From contig PLMS01000103.1 of the NCBI GenBank assembly GCA_003142575.1, positions 1 through 41,862 on the forward strand: a DNA stretch of 41,862 nt, read 5' to 3'. The position numbers were made by a program, and so were the translations under genes. Shown piece after piece: positions 29,683 to 38,455 of this stretch. Each line of letters opens with the position of its first letter. Position 1 is the stretch's first letter. This stretch comes from Ignavibacteriota bacterium. Lineage in GTDB: Bacteria; Bacteroidota; Ignavibacteria; UBA10030. Under the pieces are notes generated by a model. The model did not search any database, was not told the origin of the DNA, and was given only the letters and a program-made list of their open reading frames with translations.

Positions 29683-30447
29683 TTAGATTCTTCGAGTTGG
29701 TCCGAGATCAGTTAGCGCTAATTCGTTTAAGCGCCAAAGCGCCTGGCATGGAAAATGATTTTCGTATAATGGTTTTCCGACGACGACCGAATCAACACCG
29801 TACTTTTCGAGTTCCTGCAGTCGCATAAGGTCTTTATAATTCGAAACGCCGCCGCGAGCTGTTATGCGAACACCTGTCTTGATTGCCAGTTCCTTGAGGG
29901 TATCATAGGGCAATGATTTATCATGTACTCCATCTTCGCGTTCACCATAGAGAATCCGTGATACGCCGAGACGAGTCATTTGCAGAGCAAGATCGAGCGG
30001 TGTAAATTCTGTCGCCTTTGCGCCTCCCTTAATTGATACTTTGCCGCCTTCTGAAATGATCGCAATATCGATTTTCCGTGTGCCGAATTCCTTTACTAAT
30101 CGCTCCACAAGTCCCGGCTGTTCGACGGCGGCAGTGGCAATCGAAACCCGATACACACCGAGATCAAGAACCCTTTTAATCTCATCGTATGTCCGCAATC
30201 CACCACCCATTTGGATGGGTATATCAACTGCTTTGACCATTCTTCGAATAACATCTTCGTTTACGATGCGTCCCTCAGCAATTCCGTCCAAATCAACGAC
30301 GTGGAGAGTCTTGGCGTTTTCACCACGCCACATGATCGCTAATTGAACAGGATCAACCGAATACAGGTGCTCTGATCCGGGGATACCGTACACAATTTCG
30401 ACACAGCAATTATGGCTAATTTCTATTGCCGGATAAATAAGGATCAT
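29683..30447 (-). CDS. HisA/HisF-family TIM-barrel protein with apparently substituted catalytic residues (ORF track start 30591; ATG 30447 preferred)
   Basis: 'MILIYPAIEIS', 'LHVVDLDGIAEGRIVNEDVI', 'IPIQMGGGLRTYDEI', 'ITARGGVSNYKDL', 'VVVGKPLYEN'; TAA directly followed by the ATG of the PfkB gene. Confidence 0.8.
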   Translation of the reverse strand: MILIYPAIEISHNCCVEIVYGIPGSEHLYSVDPVQLAIMWRGENAKTLHVVDLDGIAEGRIVNEDVIRRMVKAVDIPIQMGGGLRTYDEIKRVLDLGVYRVSIATAAVEQPGLVERLVKEFGTRKIDIAIISEGGKVSIKGGAKATEFTPLDLALQMTRLGVSRILYGEREDGVHDKSLPYDTLKELAIKTGVRITARGGVSNYKDLMRLQELEKYGVDSVVVGKPLYENHFPCQALWRLNELALTDLGPTRRI

Positions 30448-30567
30448 TCTATCACTTTCGTGAAACAAAAACACGTTATGAACCACGTGTAGAAGAACTA
30501 TTTGCTGAGCTAAAATGCAGAAAAAATCGTCGAGATTCAAGAAAGGGGATATGAACAATAAGAACTT

Positions 30568-30610
30568 TAAAAAAATAAAGCCCGATTCCAAACTTTTAGA
30601 ACCGGGCTTT
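30568..30610 (-). terminator. Intrinsic terminator for the large T9SS gene (minus strand)
   Basis: AAAGCCCGATTC...GAACCGGGCTTT stem (one mismatch); minus-strand U-tract from the A-run at 30569-30575. Confidence 0.75.
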
Positions 30611-30703
30611 CTTTCAACTACTTTATTTGCTCTTAAGCTCGATCACTTATTTTGTCAGCAATCACGCTTAAACATCAGTAGGATTTCTAGTCAAATGATT
30701 TCG

Positions 30704-33700
30704 TCATTTGACCATCAACATCTTCATCGTCTTTGTGAATGGCAGATTACCATCCTGCGGTTGTGCAGTAAACCGCGTGAAGTAGACTCCGCTCGCTAAC
30801 CGGGATGCATCAAATGTTGCCGTGTAATATCCGGGTGCCTTTATACCGTCTGCAAGCACAGATACTTCACGTCCGAGCATGTCGTACACCCGTAAGGACA
30901 CACTATATTGTGTTCCTGCAGGTAACTGATAACTTAACACAGTGCTCGGATTGAAGGGGTTCGGATAATTCTGCGATAGTCCAAATGTGGCCGGTATTGC
31001 TGCCGCTGCGGGTTCTGCTTCTTTTTGCAATTTCACCGTATCCGGTTTCCCAAGTTTATAAACATGGCTCAGTGAGAATTCCAGATTCTTGCCCAGCGGC
31101 TTGAAGTCTATCCCGCTTAAAACCACTTGCACAGCTTTTCCTTTAAACTTCTTCATTGGAATACGGATACTTTGTATCCCGAACCCTTTCTTACTATCGT
31201 GTGCACAGAAGGAAAGAGAAGCAAGCCTCTCTTTTACTTTATTTCCATTCAAATCACAAAAAAGGGGCTGGAGGTTAGTTTTAAGATTCTTGCTCATGAT
31301 GGAGATATTGAACGAGAGCGTATCATCATCTTTGCCAACAGTCGTTGGTTGGCAGGCAAGATACTGCAAGCAATTTTTTGTTATGATCTCCGGCAGTGAA
31401 TCACTGACAGCAGTAAACGGAATGACCCTACTCCCGAGTTTGGGCTGAGAAATAGCAATATTGACCTGTGCCTCGGTGCTGGTGTCCATAACGCTAAGCA
31501 TACGAGTATAGGTTGTCTTCACCGGTGTATTTTCCATAATCTTTCCGGCTTTTTTTGCCAATGAACTACTCGTTGTTTTTGATAATCCGACACCCGGTTC
31601 GTAATACCCAACATCCAAGGATCGCAAAGTCGATCCACTCTCAGCAAACAGGAAATAATCCAGCGTTGAAGATCCACTAAGTCCTTCAAATGACATCTGG
31701 GGATTCAAACCTGCACCCATCGTTCCAACCGCCCAGTCAGCACTCCCATCTTTGAAAGCCCGATACATCGTATTTTCTGCAGACCATATCAGTTCAGTCT
31801 GTGAACCGTTATTACCCAACGTTACTGAACTCGCCGGTATATCCGTTAAATCCCCGGGAACTTCCCAGGCAGTACATTGTCGATTCCAACTAGTATCGCC
31901 GATTCGATCCTGATACACCATCATGAAATATTCGCCGCTATCATAATATTGCTCTTCAATCCAGGCAAACAAGGTTTTTCCGTTTCTCCGAAGGACCTGC
32001 GGGCTATGAACTTCATCGGTACCATAGAACGGATCCCACACACCTGGTTGGTGCAATGGCAACTGTGAAGCAGGCACAACATACGGGGTTGTTAACCACA
32101 TTCCCCTGTTACTATTCCAATGACAAATATTGTCTTGTGTATACAAAGATAATCCCTCAGGATATAATGTATGTTGATATGCAACAGTAGTAGTATAAGC
32201 AGTGTTGGATTCAGGTTGACTTATAGCAATAGGCGCCGTATAGATGCTGAATGAGTACGGTTGAGCTGTTGAATACGTGATAGTTGATGTGCCTAAAGAA
32301 TAAAAAAATGCATCAAAGTAAGTTCCGGTAGGACACCGTGCAAACCGTTGTTTTATAGTGTTAAGATCCTGTCGATAGAGGACAGGATAGCACTCCCCTG
32401 AATTTTCGTCATCTTGACAAATGCTTATTACAGGCCAGGGGGGAATAGCACAAGGCGTTTCATTTACAACTATAGAGCCTACATAATTGTTCGATGGATT
32501 TAATACGATCCATCCATCTGCAATGGCGTGCGGTTGCGGAAACCCAGGACTTCTAACAGCAAAATGAACGTCATATTGCCCATCCAGTCTCTGGTTTTGC
32601 CAGACGACAAAGACATCTTCGTTCCTAGTATTTGTGTACATCCCGCGACCGGTAATAGACGGATAAGTGTTCCTGCCGGACCCGTCGCTGAGTCGAATTT
32701 CCGGAGACCAAATTCCGGTGGTCTCATTAAGCGATGTTGTCCATATTTCCCCTGCACTTTCGTACACAACAACCTCCTCAATATAGGAATATCCAAGTTG
32801 AGGAGTATACTGGCGTTGGACTGTAGTGATTCTTTGCTGCGCGTTGCCGTAGGTGGGCTGAGCATTATTGCTCGCAAGGTGCGCTTTGTAGAGGGCATAT
32901 AATGTTGTGTGGTCCGTTGGTGTAATAGTTCTCGGATTTTGCATGCTTCCATCGTTCCAACCGATAAAGACATAATTGCTTGGCGGTACGGCTTCGAGTG
33001 TGGCAGAGTTGTATTGGACCATTGTCCAACTATAACTTGATCCGACATTTATGCCGTTGAGCTTGTATGTTCCTCCGCTTCCTCCTTCTACATACGAAGC
33101 AGCGGTCATGCTCATATTGAATTGCTTTGCGAAGTTGGCAATGTATGTAGATGCTGAAGTAATTGTAACTGTCTTTGGATTTGTAGGATCCGTGGAGCCA
33201 GGATCTCCCTGTTTATTCCAGTTTTGATAAACGCGAAAATAAGTGGCTTCACTGGGAGCTTGATAATCTTGATTAAATGCTTCAAGAGTATGTGTACTAT
33301 TGATTGACCATGGGAAACTTGTACCTGATGCGACATTTGCTCCCTCAACCTTTACCAATCCGCCATTGAATGAATTCATTATCATAACAGACGCAGTTCC
33401 TGTTCCAAAATTCGCACGCCAGGTGCAATCACTGGTGGGAGCAATTGATACAGGAGTATTATTATTGGTCTGCGATTTTGTTTCTCCGGTTGTAACATTT
33501 GTCCAGATTCCGGGTTCAGGAAATGGATACGTGATACCTCCGCTTGGCTGAGTATAAGCGCGGATGGTATGGGATTCTCCAGAATACCACTGCGGTGAAG
33601 TTGAAGACCATCCAGAATTGCGATTTGTTCCATCGACATCGATCTGTCCTCCACTAAACGAATTCTGAATTGTGACTGTCACTTTAGGTGTATAGTTGAC

Positions 33701-34282
33701 TGTCATAGAAATAATTACACTCGCACTCGTATTATCAGTTCCTTCATTCAAACCCGCAATACCCAATGTGAGTGATCCGTTTCCGTTAACAGCACCCTGA
33801 ACATCTGTTGTTAATGTAGAACTCGTGAGGTTTTTTGCCGACATCAGACTATATTGCAGACCAGAGAAATAAATAGTCTGAGAATTATCAAATTGACTCC
33901 AAAATTCGCTATCTGTTCCGTAGCTTGCAGGCATCTTAACAATTTTTGCAGTAGATGAACCAGAGTTATAATTCATGATCGTTACTGTAAGTGTGCAACT
34001 ATTGACTCTTGCGCCTTGAGGAATTTGGCTAAACGCAAAAAATAATCTTGTTCGGAAACGAAGATAATAATTTGTTATATCACTTCGACCAATATCATGA
34101 GGACGCCCACTTGAAGTATTGTATGTTGTCTGTCCCGAATCTGGTTGAGTAGATTTTATATCCTGTTCAATAGTAAGCGTGCCAGCCGGTATTGGTGGAG
34201 TTGTTTGTGATTGTGCCAACAAAGTTGAGATTGAAACGACCATCAGCACCATCCCAAGTACTATGTGTCTTGCTGATTTCAT
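30704..34282 (-). CDS. Large secreted multidomain protein with T9SS type A sorting domain (1192 aa)
   Basis: N-terminal signal peptide 'RHIVLGMVLMVVSISTLLAQ'; several internal 'NSF.GG...V.G' units; C-terminus 'FGLSQNYPNPFNPSTVLSYQL...LRVYDMLGREVSVLADG...KMLMVK'. Confidence 0.9.
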   Translation of the reverse strand: MKSARHIVLGMVLMVVSISTLLAQSQTTPPIPAGTLTIEQDIKSTQPDSGQTTYNTSSGRPHDIGRSDITNYYLRFRTRLFFAFSQIPQGARVNSCTLTVTIMNYNSGSSTAKIVKMPASYGTDSEFWSQFDNSQTIYFSGLQYSLMSAKNLTSSTLTTDVQGAVNGNGSLTLGIAGLNEGTDNTSASVIISMTVNYTPKVTVTIQNSFSGGQIDVDGTNRNSGWSSTSPQWYSGESHTIRAYTQPSGGITYPFPEPGIWTNVTTGETKSQTNNNTPVSIAPTSDCTWRANFGTGTASVMIMNSFNGGLVKVEGANVASGTSFPWSINSTHTLEAFNQDYQAPSEATYFRVYQNWNKQGDPGSTDPTNPKTVTITSASTYIANFAKQFNMSMTAASYVEGGSGGTYKLNGINVGSSYSWTMVQYNSATLEAVPPSNYVFIGWNDGSMQNPRTITPTDHTTLYALYKAHLASNNAQPTYGNAQQRITTVQRQYTPQLGYSYIEEVVVYESAGEIWTTSLNETTGIWSPEIRLSDGSGRNTYPSITGRGMYTNTRNEDVFVVWQNQRLDGQYDVHFAVRSPGFPQPHAIADGWIVLNPSNNYVGSIVVNETPCAIPPWPVISICQDDENSGECYPVLYRQDLNTIKQRFARCPTGTYFDAFFYSLGTSTITYSTAQPYSFSIYTAPIAISQPESNTAYTTTVAYQHTLYPEGLSLYTQDNICHWNSNRGMWLTTPYVVPASQLPLHQPGVWDPFYGTDEVHSPQVLRRNGKTLFAWIEEQYYDSGEYFMMVYQDRIGDTSWNRQCTAWEVPGDLTDIPASSVTLGNNGSQTELIWSAENTMYRAFKDGSADWAVGTMGAGLNPQMSFEGLSGSSTLDYFLFAESGSTLRSLDVGYYEPGVGLSKTTSSSLAKKAGKIMENTPVKTTYTRMLSVMDTSTEAQVNIAISQPKLGSRVIPFTAVSDSLPEIITKNCLQYLACQPTTVGKDDDTLSFNISIMSKNLKTNLQPLFCDLNGNKVKERLASLSFCAHDSKKGFGIQSIRIPMKKFKGKAVQVVLSGIDFKPLGKNLEFSLSHVYKLGKPDTVKLQKEAEPAAAAIPATFGLSQNYPNPFNPSTVLSYQLPAGTQYSVSLRVYDMLGREVSVLADGIKAPGYYTATFDASRLASGVYFTRFTAQPQDGNLPFTKTMKMLMVK

Positions 34283-34356
34283 TATTGTCTCCTATTCATC
34301 GTTATGGAAGAAATCATTAATTATTTGCATATTACGACAGCAAACAAAAAGGCATC

Positions 34357-34375
34357 TTCCGTTTTGAAAACGGAA
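34357..34375. other. 19-nt palindrome/hairpin in the 5' leader of the large T9SS gene
   Basis: TTCCGTTTT-G-AAAACGGAA; minus strand continues GATGCCTTTTTGTTT. Confidence 0.6.
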
Positions 34376-34405
34376 ATTTCGCTTGTCTTAACGTTTGCAT
34401 ATTTT

Positions 34406-34437
34406 CGGCGGCTTGGTGTTTACCCACCCTGCCGCCG
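34406..34437. other. Intergenic hairpin A (CGGCGGC / GCCGCCG outer stem, GGTG/CACC inner stem)
   Basis: CGGCGGC-TT-GGTG-TTTACC-CACC-CT-GCCGCCG then TTTTATT on the + strand. Confidence 0.7.
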
Positions 34438-34470
34438 TTTTATTGAACATTCATATCGATATCCTCCTTT

Positions 34471-35547
34471 CTATTTTCCATGAAAAATCCATGTCTTAGA
34501 TCCATCTCCGCTTACAATAAATGCTTCCTTACTATTACACCAAATGGATGTACAAAATTTAGCTGCATCAGAAAATTGTTTAAATTGAAACCAATCCGTT
34601 CCATTGAAGTGATATATTTGGTTACCATAGCCGCCAACGAGAATGTTGTTATCATCAGTACCAAAAATAGAATAAAATGGCAGCCCCGTATTTAGAATAG
34701 AAGTCCAGGAAGAACCCGTTTTCTTATACACCTTTTGATAAGCTGAATAGATATTTATAGTTGTTCCCCAAAGATTAAACCCAAATCGTTCCTGAGAATA
34801 CCCAGGAAATTCATAAGATGAATCAATAGGAGACCATGAAGAACCATTAAAATGATACATAAAATATTGAGTTGAATCTCGCTGATTATCTTTATCTAAT
34901 ATTCGTGCACAAGCTGTATATATATCCGTGGAAGAAAGACCAAAAATATTGCCAAAGGATAATGTCGTATCTAGGAGAACCCTATGCCACAGACCATCGA
35001 AATGATATAAGCTGCCGTAATATCCAGCTGCCCATACATCTTGTGAATTAACTCCCCAAACAGACACAAGTCCTCTCATTCGTGGTATTTGAATTTCTCT
35101 CCACTGCACTCCATCAAAATGGATAATAAGACTGCTGTCTAAGAAGTTGGGCGGTGGTGCAGGATTATCGAAGATGTGTTCACCCACAGCGTAGACGTCG
35201 TTTGGTCCAAATCCATAAACTGAAAACAAATCAACTGCGCCGCTAATTGTTCCGCCGTCAGCAGAATGAAAGTGGGCGGTAGACCATTTTATTCCATCAT
35301 AATGAAACATTGTACCAGGTCCTGGATCTTCATTATGTCCAACGACATATACGTTGGCAGGTGAGCTTGCCCAAATACTTTTCATGTAGACCTGCATACT
35401 GCCGGGATAGGTAAGTGTATCAACAGTCCATACGTACTCGCGCGGGTTTTTTATAATCTCGTCAGGTGGTTTTGTCGGTTCATTTTTGCAGCACATCGAG
35501 AAAAATAATAATGTGAATGCAATCGTTATTACAAAATATTTCATCAT
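34471..35547 (-). CDS. Lipoprotein with repeated propeller-like motifs ('DVYaVG...iyHFdG..W'), paralog 1
   Basis: Lipobox-like 'LLFFSMCCKNEP'; repeated 'YHFDG.W', 'FHYDGIKW', 'YHFNGTDW'. Confidence 0.75.
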   Translation of the reverse strand: MMKYFVITIAFTLLFFSMCCKNEPTKPPDEIIKNPREYVWTVDTLTYPGSMQVYMKSIWASSPANVYVVGHNEDPGPGTMFHYDGIKWSTAHFHSADGGTISGAVDLFSVYGFGPNDVYAVGEHIFDNPAPPPNFLDSSLIIHFDGVQWREIQIPRMRGLVSVWGVNSQDVWAAGYYGSLYHFDGLWHRVLLDTTLSFGNIFGLSSTDIYTACARILDKDNQRDSTQYFMYHFNGSSWSPIDSSYEFPGYSQERFGFNLWGTTINIYSAYQKVYKKTGSSWTSILNTGLPFYSIFGTDDNNILVGGYGNQIYHFNGTDWFQFKQFSDAAKFCTSIWCNSKEAFIVSGDGSKTWIFHGK

Positions 35548-35720
35548 CTCTTATCCTTTAATGGTTCTTCAATCCAGACAAACTTTGTAATAAGCCTAAG
35601 ACTTTTTCTTCGTTTCGCATCATTGATTTTATAGTTCTTTGTAAAACAATTTGGTCGAGATATTGGCACAAGAATTTTATATAAATTCATACTAAGAATC
35701 AATCTTTCTGTTTACATCCC

Positions 35721-35783
35721 CTTGGTGTTTACCCACCTTGCGGCCTGCCAACAGAGGCGGTGGTGGTAATCACACCCCGCCTC
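35721..35783. other. Intergenic element B: shared 17-mer CTTGGTGTTTACCCACC plus GAGGCGG/CCGCCTC hairpin with GGTG/CACC inner stem
   Basis: 17-mer at 35721-35737 identical to 34412-34428; GAGGCGG-T-GGTG-GTAATCA-CACC-CCGCCTC at 35754-35783. Confidence 0.7.
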
Positions 35784-35815
35784 GTTTTATTTCAATGATT
35801 TTATAATTTCTTCGA

Positions 35816-36889
35816 CTACATTAAATAACCCCGATAAACAACATTCATATTTTGATCTCTAAAATATGTAACTATAAAAGCACTATTCGCAAAAAGTTTA
35901 ATCCCTATTCCGCCAACATGTGTACTAGAGAATTTGAATAGATATTGTATGTCGCTTCCATTATAATGAGCAATTCCATCGTTCATTCCAAGGAATATGT
36001 CTTTTATACTTCTTGCTTCAACTACACTACCAAATAATGCACTTTGAATGGTAGTAATATCTTGCTCTTGAGTTCCATTGAAAAGAACTAAACGTCTCCC
36101 TTTCGAGACAATTATTCCATCGGTAACTCTTGCAATGTCCGCTAAACCATCTTGGTTATCCTGAGCAGAATATATTTCATTTAGATTTGATCCATCAAAT
36201 GAGAATATTTTACTTGAATCCGGCGAAGAGCCATCTGGCAAATGCTTCAAGCCGATTACAAGTGATTTTCTAGGAGCGTAGAATCTTATTTTAAATATTG
36301 TACAAAATGGAACATCTTGTATGTTGATTTGTGACCAAGAATTTCCAGAAAGATGGTAAATCAGTGGATGTAAATCTGAACCCGAGTATGAAAGATTTCC
36401 AACAGTATATAAATCAGTAGAGGAATTACCATCGACATCTTCTAAAGTGTAATAATTTGTATTTGGCGGTGGTATTTTTGTATGCTGACTCCATGAAGTG
36501 CCATTATAGTGCCAAATATCACCTTGGAGTCCGACACTCCAAACATCGTTGGAGGTGAATGCACGCACTGAAAATGGTGATATTGATCTATTGATGCTAT
36601 CTGTTGACCATTTAGCTCCATTAAAATGATAAAACGTTTGAGAAAAATCTCCAGGAATACTTACTGCCCAGACATCTGTCGGCGATGCACCATCAATGCC
36701 GTTGATAATATTTCCACCTGCATAGATCGTTTCTACGAACCATGTGTAATCACGGCGACCTGGTGTATCCTGAATGGGTGAAATGCCGTTGTCTTTGCAA
36801 CACAAACCAAGGAACATACATATAACAGTAAGAGTTAGTACTATGTATTGTGTCATTTTGTTTCCTCTAAAATGTTTCTTCAGGTTCAA
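35816..36889 (-). CDS. Lipoprotein with propeller-like motifs, paralog 2 (TTG 36889 with strong SD, or ATG 36856)
   Basis: Lipobox-like 'CMFLGLCCKDNG'; 'TPGRRDYTWFVETIYAGGNII' shared with paralog 3; repeated 'DVWaV...FYHFNGAKWSTD'. Confidence 0.75.
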   Translation of the reverse strand: MNLKKHFRGNKMTQYIVLTLTVICMFLGLCCKDNGISPIQDTPGRRDYTWFVETIYAGGNIINGIDGASPTDVWAVSIPGDFSQTFYHFNGAKWSTDSINRSISPFSVRAFTSNDVWSVGLQGDIWHYNGTSWSQHTKIPPPNTNYYTLEDVDGNSSTDLYTVGNLSYSGSDLHPLIYHLSGNSWSQINIQDVPFCTIFKIRFYAPRKSLVIGLKHLPDGSSPDSSKIFSFDGSNLNEIYSAQDNQDGLADIARVTDGIIVSKGRRLVLFNGTQEQDITTIQSALFGSVVEARSIKDIFLGMNDGIAHYNGSDIQYLFKFSSTHVGGIGIKLFANSAFIVTYFRDQNMNVVYRGYLM

Positions 36890-36920
36890 AGACGGGGACC
36901 TCCTTTCGTTTGCTGTTCAG

Positions 36921-36953
36921 AGGCGTGGCGCCGAAATCACCACGCCTTTTTTA
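36921..36953. other. Intergenic hairpin C
   Basis: AGGCGTGG-CGCCGAAATCA-CCACGCCT followed by a T-tract on the + strand. Confidence 0.7.
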
Positions 36954-36973
36954 TTTCTATTGTTAATATTTTG

Positions 36974-38029
36974 CTATTTTAAATAACCTCGGAATATTAT
37001 ATTGATATGCTTGCTGTTATTGTAGGTATTGATGAAAAGGCTATTTGGAAAGACCTTAATAAAATCTCCGCGAATATTTGGATCAGAAAAATTATAGAGA
37101 TATTCAATATCACTTCCATTATAGTGTGCTATTCCATCAAGCATTCCCAAAAACACATCTTTTATGCTTCTTCCTTCTACACTATAGCCGAATTCTGAAT
37201 TTTGAACAGTTATAAGTTCTTGCTGGTTAATCCCATCAAAGAAGAGTAACTCTCTCCCTTTTAACATTAAGATCCCTCCGGGAATTTGTGCGATATCAGC
37301 GATTGCTCCAGATCCATTCACTCCCGAATAAATCTCTTGTAAATTATTACCATTAAATAAGAATATCTTGTTCGTATCTGTGGAAGTGCTACTATTCTGA
37401 TTCTTTAGCCCTAGTACGAGCGCTTTATCTGGACTGAAGAATCTGATTTTATAGAGAGTACAAACCACATCTTGAATGTTAATTCTTAACCAATTATTGC
37501 CATCAAAATGATAAACTAGCGGATGTAAATCTATATCTGATCCTTGATAAGAATGGAGTCCAACTGCATACATATTTGTCGATGAGTAGCCACCTATATC
37601 TTCAAGACTATAAAAGTTGGAACTATCGGCAGTCAATATTGAATGAAAATTCCATGCATTTCCATCATAATGCCAAATATTGCCACCAATTCCTACGGTC
37701 CATATATCATTTGAACTAAATGCATAAATAGCTTCCGGTGCTATTTCACGATTCATACCATCTGTTGACCATCGTGTGCCATCGAAATGGTAAAACGTTT
37801 GAGAAAAATCTCCTGGAGTACTTATTGCCCAGACATCACTAGGCGATACTCCATCAATGGCACGGATAATATTTCCACCTGCATAGATCGTATCTATGAA
37901 CCATGTGTAATCACGGCGACCTGGTGTCGCATCTGGTGGTGTTATGGGATTGTCTTTTTTGCACTTGAGATTTAAAAGCATTGCACTCAAGAAAATAGCA
38001 AGGAAAACGATTTGAGAATGTTTCTTCAT
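36974..38029 (-). CDS. Lipoprotein-like exported protein with propeller-like motifs, paralog 3
   Basis: 'MKKHSQIVFLAIFLSAMLLNLKCKKDNPITPPDATPGRRDYTWFIDTIYAGGNIIRAIDGVSPSDVWAISTPGDFSQTFYHFDGTRWSTD'. Confidence 0.75.
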   Translation of the reverse strand: MKKHSQIVFLAIFLSAMLLNLKCKKDNPITPPDATPGRRDYTWFIDTIYAGGNIIRAIDGVSPSDVWAISTPGDFSQTFYHFDGTRWSTDGMNREIAPEAIYAFSSNDIWTVGIGGNIWHYDGNAWNFHSILTADSSNFYSLEDIGGYSSTNMYAVGLHSYQGSDIDLHPLVYHFDGNNWLRINIQDVVCTLYKIRFFSPDKALVLGLKNQNSSTSTDTNKIFLFNGNNLQEIYSGVNGSGAIADIAQIPGGILMLKGRELLFFDGINQQELITVQNSEFGYSVEGRSIKDVFLGMLDGIAHYNGSDIEYLYNFSDPNIRGDFIKVFPNSLFINTYNNSKHINIIFRGYLK

Positions 38030-38118
38030 AGTAATGCCTCAAGAGTCACGACGGTTTGGTGAACGCGAGCAATATAGGTTTTGTTTTCATTCCACCTCAT
38101 CCTTCTTCTATCCACATA

Positions 38119-38172
38119 AGAGTAGAATAGAGTAGAATAGAGTAGAATAGAGTAGAATAGAGTAGAATAGAA
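38119..38172. repeat. Decanucleotide tandem repeat (AGTAGAATAG)n, five full copies plus partials
   Basis: Exact AGTAGAATAG at 38121, 38131, 38141, 38151 and 38161. Confidence 0.95.
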
Positions 38173-38401
38173 TATGACGGCTTTTTGTATCAGCAAAGGA
38201 AAATAATACTACCCCACACACCTCTGCTCTCAATGAAAGGTTAGAGAAATCTTGCCGTTTTGTCAAGTTATTCCTTGTAGTATTTTAACAAGTTGGCTGT
38301 AACGATTTCGTTATAGACAATGTACCTCTAAATCTCACGAATCGAGGGTTGTTTAAAAAGAAAAGAAAAAGTCGTTGCGAAGAATAAGGAGAATCACCCC
38401 T

Positions 38402-38447
38402 CACTCCCAAGCTCCGCTTGGGAGTGCAACTTGAAAGCTCTGCTTTC
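38402..38447. repeat. REP-like hairpin doublet sharing core AAGCTCYGCTT
   Basis: CACTCCCAAGC-TCC-GCTTGGGAGTG (38402-38426) and GAAAGC-TCT-GCTTTC (38433-38447), next to a RAYT remnant. Confidence 0.75.
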
Positions 38448-38455
38448 TTTGTTCA

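Noticed and set aside
30448-30591. N-terminal extension of the HisA-like ORF
   Set aside because: The first codons lie in the minus-strand terminator at 30568-30610, and barrel homology begins at MILIYPAIE (30447).
38119-38172. CRISPR-like array
   Set aside because: 10-bp contiguous repeats without spacers; a simple microsatellite.
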